A stretch of DNA of 64,000 nucleotides from Callorhinus ursinus (taxonomy: Eukaryota > Chordata > Mammalia > Carnivora > Otariidae). Of the stretch, positions 31,850 through 42,510 are shown piece after piece. Position numbers and translations under genes: made by a program. The notes under the pieces were generated by a model, which had not been told where the DNA came from, did not search any database, and worked only from the letters and a program-made list of their open reading frames with translations. The stretch is taken from the NCBI RefSeq assembly GCF_003265705.1, contig NW_020313057.1, positions 5,301,846-5,365,845 on the forward strand, read 5' to 3'. Position 1 is the stretch's first letter, and the number at the start of each line of letters is the position of its first letter.

Positions 31850-32250
31850 CTGTGAGGCCCTTGCAGTCCTTCCACTGCACCCCCCCAGCCCCCAAAAGGG
31901 TGTTTTCTCTCCCATTCCCCAAGGGAATCTTAGCTCGGTCAGAGGTTAGAGAATCACAGTCCATTAAACCACCTCATTCCTCACCCCTTCTTGGAGAGCT
32001 CGAGTTGGGTGTCATCCTTGCTTTCATGTTGGGAGGTCCCATTCAAACTCATCCTCTGCCTTTATTCCATCCCACGTCTTCTTTTTGTTTCTGCACAGTA
32101 TCCAAGCTTTCCTGTCTCCTTGAATGCCTTTTTTACCTTGTTTTCCCCCTAGGCTGGGGGTTCCCCACCCTGGGAGTTTGGGTAGGGTTTCTCCAAACTA
32201 CATGCTGAACCAGCCTCCCCTCTCATGTTTCACTCCCATCCCGCATGAAG
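31850..32250. other. Intergenic, no gene seen
   Basis: Pyrimidine-rich unique sequence. Nothing beyond incidental open frames. Confidence 0.4.
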
Positions 32251-32253
32251 ACG

Positions 32254-33205
32254 ATTACAGTGGCCTCCCTGCCTCCCTGCCTCTAGCCTTTCCCCTCGAA
32301 ATCCATAGTGGGGCGAGGTCAGCCTTCTGGGAGCCTTCTCTCCACACTGGCTACTGGAGAAGTCTTGGCCTGGCATCCCAGAGCTGCCCATACCCCCTGC
32401 TGGTGCATTCTTCACACTGCCCCAGAGTGATGTTCATACCTGCACACGTAATCAAGTTCTCCTCGGCTTTCCAAGGCACCTAAAACCCAGGCTTGGACGC
32501 CTGGGTGGCTCAGTTGTTAAGCATCTACCTTCGGCTCAGGTCGTGATCCCAGAGTCCTGGGATTGAGCCCCGCATCGGGCTCCCTGCTCCGCGGGAAGCC
32601 TGCTTCTCCCTCTCCCTCCCCCCCTACTTGTGCTCTCTCTGTCTCTCTCGCTGTGTCCCTCTCTGTCAAATAAATAAATAAAATGTTTAAAAACAAAGCA
32701 AAACGCAGGGTCATTTCCATGACTAATAAGGTCAGCACAGGCTAGTGCCCTTTTCCCTCTGCTACCTTCTGCCAACCTTCTCCTTTGCTGTGACCCTCCA
32801 CTCATACCAGCCTTTTCCCAGTCTCCTGAGCTCAGCAGACTCCTTACTTCTTCACGGCCTTTATGTGAGTATGGAAGGTTCATTTCCTGAATCCTCACCC
32901 GGCTGCAACCCCATGTCCTTCAGATCTCAGTGCTAATGTCATTGTCCCAAAGGGAGCGTCTCTGACACCTGGTCTCGGTTAAGTCCGCAGCCCCTCATTA
33001 TTCTCTCATGAGGTCCTGTTCTTCTTCTTTCTCTGCCTTATCATGATCTCGAATCAGGTATTTCTTGCGTGAATACTTCTTTATCCCCTCTCTGCTATAA
33101 GCTCTGTGAGAGCAGAGCCCATGTGTGCTTTTATTACCTCTGTGTACCGGACGCCTCGTGCCTGGTACAGATAGGCACACTAATATTTGTTGAACGAGAC
33201 CTTGG
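32254..33205 (+). repeat. L2 LINE 3' end, split by a SINE
   Basis: L2-like segments lie on both sides of the CAN-SINE at 32494-32700. On the left is 'CAGTGGCCTCCCTGCCTCC ... CCAGAGTGATGTTCATACC'. On the right are 'TCCTTACTTCTTCACGGCC', 'GCTATAAGCTCTGTGAGAGCAGAGCCCATG' and the terminal 'TGGTACAGATAGGCACACTAATATTTGTTGAACGA'. Confidence 0.65.
32494..32700 (+). mobile_element. CAN-SINE, young, inserted in an L2
   Basis: Complete SINE of the CTCCGCGGGAAGCC subfamily with an AAATAAATAAATAAAATG tail. The flanks AAAACCCAGG and AAAACGCAGG mark the target duplication. Confidence 0.92.
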
Positions 33206-33229
33206 GCAAATCAAAGAATAGATAAGCAT

Positions 33230-33715
33230 CTCTCCTCCGTTCAGAAACCTTCTCTGGCTCCCACTCCATCGTCCAGAGAAGCCCAAGTTTGCTTGATCTT
33301 AATTCATGTCATTATCCTTCACAAATCCACACTCCAGGAGCTTAAAACTCCTGACTGTTCTTTCCACAGGTTTCTGCCTTGAGGGCTTTATTTTACCACT
33401 ACTGACAGTATTTCACAGGTGAATTAATGACTGTCCCTAAATCATACCCAGTCTTCAGCGGTATCAAATGTCATATCTGCCATGAAACCTTTCAGACACC
33501 CCCAGCTGGAATGAATTTTTCCTTCTTCTGGGCTTCCATAGCACTTTCTCTGGGGCTGTTAAAGAAATTTGTCACATTCTGCCTCTCCTTTCTCGAGTTT
33601 CTTTCTGCGTGTCTGATTTTCTACTACACTGTGAGTTTCTCAAGGGCAAGTTCCATGTTCTATTCACCTTTGTGTCTGCCACCATGATGCTTCAGCTGTA
33701 GCAGGTGTTCAGTGT
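33230..33715 (+). repeat. Second L2-like 3' fragment
   Basis: 'TTCTCTGGCTCCCACTCCATCGTCCAGAGAAGCCC', 'GAAACCTTTCAGACACCC', 'CTGTGAGTTTCTCAAGGGCAAG' and 'TTTGTGTCTGCC' follow the L2 tail order. It lies in tandem after the previous copy in the same orientation. Confidence 0.55.
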
Positions 33716-34139
33716 AAGCAAAGACCAAAAAATTATTATGGATTATCGATTCAAGGTGATGATGATTTTTCTAAGGCAGTTTTTCTAAGGTAGATTTTTC
33801 TGTAGGTAGTTCCCTATAGAAACACGTGGGGGTGCCCTAACCCAGCAAAACTATGTGGGCTGCTCTAGATGGATTCATTTCTAAATTATTTTAAAGATGA
33901 TGGGGCTTCTTTTGAATTTTGTCTCACTGGTGGTATTGATCAGCTGTAGATGTCAGGAATGAAAGGTGAAGGACAGTTTAGTAGGCAAAGTAAGAGTTAG
34001 TAAATCAAATCCAAAGACCACATGTGGTCAGAGAGACAAGGCAAGGTGCACCTGCTTTCTCTGAACGAAGGGTCCTATGATCACAGACTCCGGATATAAC
34101 ACTGGTGTTGTGGTCCTCCAAATGAAGGGTTTGGGGTTG

Positions 34140-34504
34140 TGCTACGAACTGAAATGCGTCCCCTCAAAATTGGTGTGCTGAAGCTGCAATGCCCCAGCGT
34201 GGTGGTATTTGGAGAGAGGACTTTGGGAGATACTAGGTTTAGATGAGGTCGTGGGGGTGGGGCCCAAGGTGGAATTAGTGTCCTGACAAGAAGAAGAGAG
34301 ACCAGAACTTGGTCTGTGCTGAGTGCAGTACAGTGGGAAGGTGGCCATCAGTAAATCAGGGAGAGGGCCCTCCTCACCAAGAACACAGCCCTGCTGCCTC
34401 CTTGATCTCCAACTTCCAGCTTCCAGATCACATGAAATAAATCTCTGTGGTTGAAGCCACCCAGACTGAGGTGTGTGGTTATGGCAATCCAAGCAGATTA
34501 CCAC
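34140..34504 (+). mobile_element. MLT1-type MaLR solo LTR
   Basis: It runs from TGCTACGAACTGAAATGCGTCC to GCAGATTACCACA, with 'GGTATTTGGAGAGAGGACTTTGGGAG', 'GATGAGGTCGTGGGGG' and 'CATGAAATAAATCTCTGTGG' plus 'GCCACCCAGACTG' in order. Terminal TG...CA ends are visible. No internal region is attached. Confidence 0.75.
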
Positions 34505-34805
34505 AGGCCATGTGCGGAAAGGGGGTGCCTTCCATACTCTTTGCCTTTCTCCTGAGAGATTGACATTTAGATAAGAAAATGCTGAAACGTTTGTCAGAGA
34601 CAGACAAGGGGCTTTCAATCCCTTATGAGCCTCTGATTTTTTTAAATTTTGTTTTCTTATTGCACATGTGGTCCTTTGAAGCTCCTCTTACATGTAATAA
34701 AGAAGCACCCCTGTTCTCTTCTTTTATAACAGTATGTTGGTGGCAGATCTCTTTTGTTAGTTTGGACCAGAATTTTACTTCCATTTTTGAATGTAATCTT
34801 TTCCT

Positions 34806-34929
34806 TTTTTTTAAAAAAAGTAGGCTCCATATCCAGCATGGAACTCAATGCGAGGCTCAAACTCACGACCAAGATCAAGATGAGCTCAATAGTCGTACAC
34901 CTAACCAACCGAGTCACCCAGGCACTCCT
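34806..34929 (-). mobile_element. Old short-type CAN-SINE
   Basis: 'AACCAACCGAGTCACCCAGGCACTCC' is the reverse of the SINE head and 'CGACCAAGATCAAGATGAG' is a diverged B-box region. The T/A-rich tail is at 34806-34825. Confidence 0.8.
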
Positions 34930-35055
34930 CCTTTCCATTCTTAATGTCAGGACATTATGTTGGAAATGAATGGTGTGAACTTGTCACCTGGGCTAAACTG
35001 ACTTTCCACACTCCCCCCCCTCCACTGTTGGTCTAAATGTACAAAGCATTAGTTA

Positions 35056-35333
35056 TGCAGTTGACCCTTGAACAATGTGAATTTGAATTGTGTGGGTCCA
35101 CTCAAGTCTAGATTTTTTACAGCACAGTATTGAAATGTACATTCTCTTCCTTACGATTTTCTCAATATCATTTTCTTTTCTCTAGAATACATATAGCATA
35201 CAAAATATGTTCATCAATCATTTATGCTATTGGTAGTGAAGTTTTTGGGGGAGTCAAAAGTTAATATGTGGATTTTCGACTGCAAAGTGGGTCAGTGCCC
35301 CTAACACTCATATCGTTGGGAGGGTCGACTGTA
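35056..35333 (+). mobile_element. Tigger-derived MER2 MITE
   Basis: It begins CAGTTGACCCTTGAACAATGTG and ends with a diverged inverse of that end (GGGAGGGTCGACTG-TA), the Tigger terminal inverted repeat with TA target sites. The body has 'TGTGGGTCCACTCAAGTCTAGATTTTTTACA' and 'GGATTTTCGACTGCAAAGTGGG'. It encodes no protein. Confidence 0.85.
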
Positions 35334-35339
35334 ATTAAT

Positions 35340-35935
35340 CCAAGGATGGCAGTACAACCCGGGGCACTTCGTCACGCCTGGGTTTACAGGTGTCAAACCA
35401 TTGTTTTCCTGATTTCTCATCACTATCCTCTGCTGTAAGACCTTTACGTTTTTGCCTTCACATGTTTATTTATTTGGATAAACTCAATTTGAATAAGCTG
35501 ACTACATTGGCAGAATTCAGAGGTATGTAGTGAACAAAAGTATCAGGTGCAGTTTAAGTGGTTTACAAGCTGACACAGAAACCCCTCCTTCTCTGTCCTT
35601 CATCTCCCCTGCCCCCAGGTGCTTCATGCTATTGTGTGTGTTTCCATCATGTGTGGGGGTGTCTGTGTGGAATCGTATGTGTGTATAAATTAAAGACAGG
35701 GCTGAGTTTCACATCTGGGTCAACATGATGTAGCCATGAAAACATGTGTCTTCTCCCTCACCTCCTACTTGGAAATGGCAGGAATCTCGGGGAAGGCTTT
35801 GAACTTTCACAATCCACGGAATTCACGAGGCAGAACCAAACCAATTATAACTACATCTTGAGAAGTAGAGAAGTCCCAGTTTATGTCTAAGGTAGACATA
35901 TTTTCTAAATGTGTATATTCTATAACATAAAACAT
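35340..35935. other. Intergenic, no gene seen
   Basis: A/T-rich unique sequence; nothing recognised. Confidence 0.4.
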
Positions 35936-35939
35936 ACAC

Positions 35940-36415
35940 TTGGAATAATACAGTGTGATGTTTCACCACTTACTTCTTTCTTTAATAATTTATACATACC
36001 TCCATGACACAGTATTCTCCTACAAATGGCTTAAATAACATGATGCTACTTTATCCTACAGCTTTACCATAATTTATTTAACTAATCTGTCTTGACCTAC
36101 ATTTAAATTGTTCCTAATTTTTTTAGAGACTTTTTTTTTAAGTAATCTCTATACCCAACATGGGGCTTGAACTCATGACCCCGAGATCAAGAGTCGCACA
36201 GTCTACTGTCTGAGCCAGCCAGGGCTCCCTGTTCCTAATTTTTAATATTATTAGTAACACCACAGTGAACAACCTTTTGCATATTCTCTGTGCACATCTC
36301 TGCTATTTCTCTAGGTTGAATTCCTAGAAGCATACTCGTTGGATCAAAGGATATTAACTTATTTGAGGGCCTCTGGTATTTGTTGCCAAATTGTCCTCCA
36401 GAAACATTGTTCCTC
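35940..36415 (-). repeat. L1M 3' fragment, antisense, split by a SINE
   Basis: 'TTGACCTACATTTAAATTGTTCC', then after the SINE 'AGTAACACCACAGTGAACAACC', 'AATTCCTAGAAGCATACTCGTTGG' and 'TTGCCAAATTGTCCTCCAGAAA'. This is the typical reverse complement of an old L1M 3' region. Confidence 0.6.
36123..36230 (-). mobile_element. Short old-type CAN-SINE inside L1M
   Basis: A 13-bp target duplication GTTCCTAATTTTT occurs at 36110-36122 and 36231-36243. The body has 'GACCCCGAGATCAAGAGTCGC' and 'GAGCCAGCCAGGGC'. The insertion cleanly interrupts the L1M sequence and gives a relative age. Confidence 0.88.
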
Positions 36416-36426
36416 TTCTCTCTGAT

Positions 36427-36711
36427 GTTTTTTTTTTGTTTGTTTGTTTGTTTTTTTAAGATTTATTTCTTGGGGCTCCTGGGTAGCTCAGTTGGTTAAG
36501 TGTCTGCCTTCTGCTCAGGTCATGATCCCAGGGTCCTGGGATAGAGCCCCAAATGGGGCTCCTTGCTCAGTGGGGAGCCTGCTTCTCCCTCTCCTCTGCC
36601 CCTCCTCCCCCACTCATACGCTCTCTCTCTCTCTCTCATAAATAAATAAATATTAAATAAATAAATAGAATCAAAGCCAACTGTGCCACCCAGGCACGCC
36701 CTTCTCAGGTG
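36427..36711 (-). mobile_element. CAN-SINE (-) interrupted by a CAN-SINE (+)
   Basis: The tail and start of a reverse SINE (poly(T), (TTTG)n, AAGATTTATTTCTT) lie at 36427-36468. Its head (CCAACTGTGCCACCCAGGCACGCC) lies at 36684-36707. Between them is a complete plus-strand SINE. The outer element is therefore older. Confidence 0.8.
36470..36668 (+). mobile_element. CAN-SINE nested in another CAN-SINE
   Basis: Head GGGGCTCCTGGGTAGCTCAG, core GGGTCCTGGGATAGAGCCCC, (CT)n and a long A/T tail (AATAAATAAATATTAAATAAATAAATAG). It lies inside the antisense copy. Confidence 0.88.
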
Positions 36712-37090
36712 TTTTTAAAGGAAAGAATGTGACCTTGGGTTAGGCTTAGAAATCACCTATTGATGTAGTTGAATTGGCTCCACAAAGATTAAAATACCCA
36801 CTGGATGCCTTTACACTGACGTGTACATACAGCTTTGTAGAATGGGTAGTTTTCCAGGTATTTCAAAGACTTCCTCTGCATCTGTAACAACTAAGAAAAT
36901 TGTGGCTTCGTGGGCACACACGATGGGATGGGCAGAGGGTGAACAGGGAAGTCAAGAGTCACTACAACTTTGCTGCATTGTTTAACCATTCCAGAGAATT
37001 CACAGACTGATTAGCAAAAACTCCAGAGAGAGACCCAAATGTTGTAACTTTGAGGTTAGATTATCACTGATTTAAGAAAAAGTGTTTTGA

Positions 37091-37270
37091 GGGGCGCCTG
37101 GGTGGCTCAGTTGGTTAAGAGTCCAAGTCTCGATTTTGGCTCAGGTCATGATCGCAGGGTCATGGGACTGGGCGTGGAGCCACCTTCAGATTCTTTCTCT
37201 CCTCCATCTGCTCCTCCCCCTGCTTGCGCTGTCTCTCTCGCTCTCAAAAAAGAAAAAAGAGGAAAAAAGA
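37091..37270 (+). mobile_element. CAN-SINE with internal deletion
   Basis: Head GGGGCGCCTGGGTGGCTCAG is intact, but the B-box-to-core part is shortened (GGGTCATGGGACTGGGCGTGGAGCC). The tail is AAAAAAGAAAAAAGAGG. The flanks AGTGTTTTGA / AGAGTTTTGA fit a target duplication. Confidence 0.88.
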
Positions 37271-37639
37271 AACAGAGTTTTGAAAAATGCCAACTTCAGT
37301 AACTGGCAGTCTCAGTAATCTGTGCCCCTATGGAAACACAAGAGATATGGTCTTCTTGCCCAAGGGACAAAAGTAGCACCGCATCATCTCCCCTCTCCCC
37401 AACTTATGGGAAAAGGGTCTCTTCCTTTTCGCACTGTCTTTTATGTATGAAGAAACTGCCTCTGACCTCCTTCAGTCAGATATGCCCTCTTGATTTCTGT
37501 GGTTGGTGCAGAAATACTGCTTATATCCATCTTTTGCATTCTGTCTCTCTTTCCCCTGCCTCTCTGCTATGACACCAGCCATCACCACTTCCATGACACC
37601 ATTTTCAATGGTTTCCGCCATGCTCAGCGTCACATAAAG

Positions 37640-37742
37640 GGACATGGACTGGGCCTGGAATCAAGACATTCAGGTTCTAGGAACCTAACCTCTGTAGACT
37701 TGTCTACTCATCTGTCAAACGGGAGAGGTGAGTTAATTGAGG
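37640..37742 (+). repeat. MIR fragment
   Basis: 'TGGGCCTGGAATCAAGACATTCAGGTTC' and 'AACCTCTGTAGACTTGTCTACTCATCTGTCAAACGGG' match MIR; the 3' part is cut by the LTR that follows. Confidence 0.55.
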
Positions 37743-37743
37743 T

Positions 37744-38300
37744 TGTTTGAGAAAAACCAGAACTGGCTAGTAGTTAAAGCAGTAAGAACACAGTTTATTC
37801 GGGACTGTTGCGATAGGGGAAGAAAGACCCTACTATAGAGCCAGGCTCAATCTGAATACAGTGTGGGCAAGCGGGGGTTTATAGCCAAGGAGCAGGGGGA
37901 GGGTCAGTGGGTGAAAAATTACTAGGAAGAAACATCAGGGGTGGTGAACTGACCTAACAGGATTCTTGCTGAAGGCAGGCCCGGGGTGATCAACTATCAT
38001 GTGGGGCAGGCTGGAGGATGAAGGACCTGATCTGATACTGAGGGGAAATAGGGTTGAAGGATGGGGTTTCTAGCCAAACCAAACTGGCCGCATTCTTGCT
38101 AAAACTGGACCATGCAGAGACAAACATGGGAGCCCAGAAGTTGAAGCTAGGCGGGAAAGTCAGGTTGCAGAGAGAATCTCTGTCAAGATGTTTCCACATT
38201 GTGTTATGAGAAGCCCTGGGGGTTCTGAGGAGGGACCTTAGGAGTACAGATTGCCAGGGGGGCGGTGTTCAGAGGCTCCACTCTCACTTTCAGCCTAACA
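37744..38300 (-). mobile_element. Solo LTR of an endogenous retrovirus, about 555 bp
   Basis: Read on the minus strand it starts TGTTAGGCTGAAAG. A TATA-like GGCTATAAACCC follows about 385-390 bp in, then a poly(A) signal GAATAAACTG, and the unit ends ...TTTTTCTCAAACA. This is a full U3-R-U5 layout with TG...CA ends. The flanks show no primer-binding site, polypurine tract or retroviral gene, so it is a solo LTR from recombination. No clear 4-6 bp target duplication was found. It looks like a class I (gamma-type) LTR, but I cannot name the family. Confidence 0.7.
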
Positions 38301-39220
38301 GTTCCACTCTTATTTGCCTGGTATATTGGTTTCAACCCCAAATTTGTTGGTTTGTTTTAAAGCACCGGAACCCTGTCTTCAACCTTTGAAGACCATTTAA
38401 ACCAGAAGATGTGTGAAGACACATCTAGACACACCATTTTAGGATTTCAAGTCAGCCTCCAGCAAGCTAAGGGCTTGATTTTCTTCCTGACAGATGTCCC
38501 AGGGAACTCTGCCTGAGGCAGAGAGGCTTTTTATGAATTACAGAAACTTGCTATGCTCAGTCTGCCTTTGGTGAGAAGCGCTCCTTTCAAGGACAGACCC
38601 TTCCTTTAGGTGTATTTCTGCAGCCAACGCTGAAATTTGGAATTTGAGCGCGTCTCTCCCACTTGATAAGTATTCATCCCCACTCCTGACTTTGCGTTTT
38701 AGGGCATTCATCCTCTGTGGGAGGCCCTGATTATTCATCCATTTCCACAACACATGCCGTAGTATGATTAGTGTCTTTCTGCAGAAGAGAAAACTGGAAC
38801 ACACAAAGGATAAGCCACTGTCCTCAAATAGCTCACACTGTGTATCCGAGGGAGTGAATAAGGACCAGAACTTCCTAAAAACAGTTCCCTTCTCGCTAAA
38901 TGCTACCCTGCTGTGAGGAGACTCATTTCTCTTTTCTGATCTCTTCGTGGCACCAGGAGCGCTCCTCTCTTTTTATCTTCTTCTGGGAAACCAGCCAGCA
39001 CCAAGTCTGCAGCAGTGCCCAACCAGGCAGCCTCTGGGCTTGGAAAGGTGGAGCCACGGTCAAAAGACACACCTTTTCGGGGAGGGGGGAGGAGGAGGGA
39101 GCCGGTCAGGGAGGGCCGCCCTTACTGACGCCCTCCCCGGAGCCTATAGGTTTTCACTCAAAAGGGACCTCACAGAATAACCCAGTGACAACCAAGCAGT
39201 CACCTGAGTCTCAGATAACA
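38301..39220. other. Intergenic, no gene seen
   Basis: Unique sequence with no exon, RNA gene or named repeat that I can support. Confidence 0.4.
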
Positions 39221-39221
39221 T

Positions 39222-39450
39222 TTAAGATTTATTTGTTTATTTTAGGGAGAGAGAGAGCAAGAGCGAGCAGGGGGAGGGTCAGATGGGGAGGGGGAGGGTC
39301 AGATGGGGAGGGAGGGGGAGAATCTCAAGCAGACTGTGCCCTAAGTGCAGAGCCTGATGCGGGGCTTGATCTCATGACCCTGAGATCATGACCTGAACTG
39401 AAACCAAGAGTCGGAAGCTTAGCTAACTGACTGAGCCACCCAGGCGCCTC
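39222..39450 (-). mobile_element. CAN-SINE with internal tandem duplication
   Basis: Reverse SINE ending GAGCCACCCAGGCGCC. The purine tract holds a near-perfect doubled unit GGGAGGGTCAGATGGGGAGG at about 39273-39315. It has the older GAGATCATGACC core. Confidence 0.9.
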
Positions 39451-39996
39451 AGAGAGCACTTAAACTCATGGTCCTAGTTCACGACTTTAAAGCCCAGGCT
39501 CCCTTCATCTACAAGAACTGTGATTTTTTTTTTTTTTTTGAAAGGGGAAGGATTTTAGGGTTCCAAAAGTCTAACATTGAGTGCTAGGAGGCAAAGCCCA
39601 AAGCACAACAAAGATTATACCACAAGGCAGAGCTCCCCAAGCCCCGCCATTTGGTGGCACTCACAGAAAGTGGTCATACTGTTTGTGGAGTAAACCTGCA
39701 ATATACCACCGCCACCAACCCAGGGTGACTGTCCACCTCAGGCCCCACCCAGCCACCTAAGGGGTGAAGAGATAGATGTCTTACCCCACTCACCCTGGTT
39801 GCTGCCCAACACCAGGCAGCTCTGCCAAATGAACGAGCTGGGAGGGATCCCAGTGATGCCAGAGCGCCGTTTCCCATAAAAAAGAGACAAAAATAATGTC
39901 TAAACTGCGGAGAATAGAAGGAGATGCTGGTGCGCATGCCCCGAACAGGGCTTTCCCTGGTGGAGTCTGGAGTGGATTGGAAGTGCTTTTTTTTAA

Positions 39997-40785
39997 AAAA
40001 ATTCAAGATAATATCATGATGAAATACCACGGCACACCCACTGGGATGGCTACTATCAAAAATCCAGAAAATAACGAGTGCTGGAGAGGACCGGATGTAT
40101 TGGAAACCCTGTGCCCTGTCCGAGGGACTGTAAACATAGGAGCGGCACATACAGAAAACAACATGGCAGCTCTTCGACAGATCACACACAGAATGACCAG
40201 GTCATCCAGCAGGTACACTTCTGGGTGTGCATCCAAAAGAATCGCAAGCAGGGGCCTGAAGAGGTATTTGTGCACCCCTGTCCACAGCAGCATGATGTAC
40301 ACCCGCCGAAAGGTAATAAACCAAGTGTTCATCGGCAGATGAATGGGTAAACGAAACACGGTCTGTGCATACAGTGGAATATTGTTCAGCCTTAAAAAGG
40401 AAGCAAACTCTTGACACCTGCTACAACCTGGGTGAATTTTGAGGACACTACGCTCAGTGGAATAAGCCAGTCACAAGAAGACAAATACCACATGATTCCA
40501 CTTATATGAGGTCATCAACAGTAGTTACATTTATAAATACAGAAAGCAGAATGGCAGATGCCTGGGGGTGGGGTGGGGTGGTGGGGAGGGAAGAATGGAG
40601 AATTATTGTTTCATGGCAACAGAGTTTCATTTTTGCAAGATGAAAACAGTTCTGGCGGTGGATGGTGGTGATGGTTTCACACCCCTGTGAACGTACTTCA
40701 TGCCACCGGGCTGTACATTTAAAAAATGGTCAAGGTGGTATTTTTTTATGCTATGTGTATTTCATGACAATTTAAAACACTCGGC
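39997..40785 (+). repeat. L1M LINE 3' end (ORF2 end and 3' UTR)
   Basis: It runs from 'GGGATGGCTACTATCAAAAATCC' through 'GGTACACTTCTGGGTGTGCATCC', 'ACAGTGGAATATTGTTCAGCCTT', 'ATAAGCCAGTCACAAGAAGACAAATACC' and 'GATTCCACTTATATGAGG' to 'CACCGGGCTGTACATTTAAAAAATGG'. It is a truncated, decayed L1M copy with no intact frame. Confidence 0.85.
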
Positions 40786-40789
40786 ACGT

Positions 40790-41444
40790 AGGATAAAACA
40801 AAATTTAAGGTAGGTTTGGAAGGTTTTCACGCAGAAATGACTTCTGCCTTGGTTTTCTAGAAAAGCCCACGGAGGCAGCAAGCCTTGGGGGCAAGTCACC
40901 TCTGCTGGAGCAAGTGACATCATTGTAAGGCCTGCAGGAGAGAAGGAGGTCCCCTCTTTTCCCCTCCCATCGCTCTCGGCCAAAGGACCTCCCCTCTTGG
41001 AGAGACGCAGGGGACTGACTCAGAATGGGAAGTCAATGAATGGACATGGGTTGCCTGGAAGTGACTCAATTAATGTCTGCTACTGAGACAGAAATGATGT
41101 TACAGGAAAATAGAGCAAACACACGCCTGCACATTGAAGGTTGTGGCCATATGGCTCACACTCCAGAAGAAAACAGCAGAACACAGGCCAGAACAAAATA
41201 GGACGGCTGCTGGGTCGCCTCCGGGCACTTGGCCATCCGGCCGGAGCTGCCATGGTGCTGTCACTTCCCCTTTCTCACGTGGTCCATCCCAGACTCACTT
41301 CCTCAGCGGAGGGGACCGGTAGAAAGCAGCCCGAAGCAGCGATCCCCACGTGTAAAGAACCCTTTTCCATTTTGGGGGGTTCAAGCGTGGCAGACATGTC
41401 TGCGATTGGTCCTGATAGGAGGTTTTAGATTTTGGGAACTAGAC

Positions 41445-41476
<32 letters not shown>

Positions 41477-41995
41477 TGTGTGTTTGGACGTACTGTTCTC
41501 TTTTTATATTCCTTCTGAAACACACTCTCCTTTTCCCTGTTGTAGCCAGTATGCGCCAAACATCCCCAACTGGTGAGGTCTCCCACATATGTTCATACCT
41601 CCCCTGTGATATGGCTGCATTTTTGTCTTGCTTTCCTAGAACAGCTTCCTTTCTAGGGTCTCCTCCTGAGCTTTCCAAGGATCCCAGGGTGTTCCAGAAA
41701 TGCATGCTGGCTGTTGCTCACCCTGCCCCTGGGCCTTGCCAGGACTCTGAGGTGAGTCATGGCCACTGCCCCTCACGTCTCCCTCCCCTTTCTGTGGGAG
41801 TACCTCCCGTCGTTTCTGGAACTTCTACCCAAAGTGGGCACAGACCCTTCCCTTGCTCCCCTCCCCCAGTGTCACAGCTCAGGTCAGGTTGTGAATTCGG
41901 CAAGACTTAGAGAAAAGGAGTATATCTCTCAAAAAAAAAGTGCCACGTCTTAGGGTCTTGAAGGCGTCCCCTGAAGTGTACCCATATTTCTCAAA
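40790..41995. other. Intergenic, with a (TG)n microsatellite
   Basis: Unique sequence. A (TG)n run with one A interruption lies at 41444-41482. Open frames that run through the repeat are artefacts. Confidence 0.5.
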
Positions 41996-41999
41996 AAAA

Positions 42000-42440
42000 A
42001 AATCACTTTCTTGAGGCATGATTGACATACAAAAAGCTGTATTTGTACATACAGATGTAAACCTTCTCAACGTTGAGAACTGGCTGAGCTTGGAGCTAAG
42101 TGTACATCCATGACACCATCACCATAGTCAATGCATGAACATGTCTCCAAAAGTTCTCTCTCTCTCTCTCTCTCTTTTTTTTGATGATAAAAACACTTAA
42201 GATCTACCCTCGTAGCAAAATTTTAAGCGCTTTTAAGCCAGCTTCAGCGCTCTGCTAAAGAGCGGATCTCCAGGACCCAGCCACCCCGCGAGTACTGAAA
42301 CTCCCGGCTGTTCTGGCCTCATCCCCCCCCCCCCCCCCCCCCTCCACTTCTGCTTCTGAGCCCGACTATTTCAGATTCCTCCTGTAAGTGGCGTCGCGCA
42401 GGATTTGTCCCTCCGTGTCTGGCTGATTTCACTGAGCGTG
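42000..42440 (-). repeat. L1M 3' UTR, antisense, GC-shifted
   Basis: 'TTGAGGCATGATTGACATACAAAAAGC', '(CT)n', 'GATGATAAAAACACTTAAGATCTACCCTC' and 'CCTCCGTGTCTGGCTGATTTCACTGAGCG' follow the antisense L1M order. The right half has many A/T-to-G/C differences from the usual L1M sequence. A 20-nt poly(C) lies at 42323-42342. Confidence 0.75.
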
Positions 42441-42510
42441 TTATTCAGCCTTAGAAGAAGGAAATCCTGCCATGGGCCACGCCGAGGCGGACCCCGTGCA
42501 CACGTTTTCT
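42441..42510 (+). repeat. L1M 5' segment in inverted orientation
   Basis: 'TTATTCAGCCTTAGAAGAAGGAAATCCTGCCAT' is sense-strand L1M from just upstream of the point where the adjacent antisense piece stops. The pair is a head-inverted L1 insertion. Confidence 0.65.

Noticed and set aside
40003..40359. Minus-strand open frame of 118 codons with hydrophobic segments
   Set aside because: It is the antisense of an L1M 3' end; the membrane-like look is a by-product of the reverse-complement codons.
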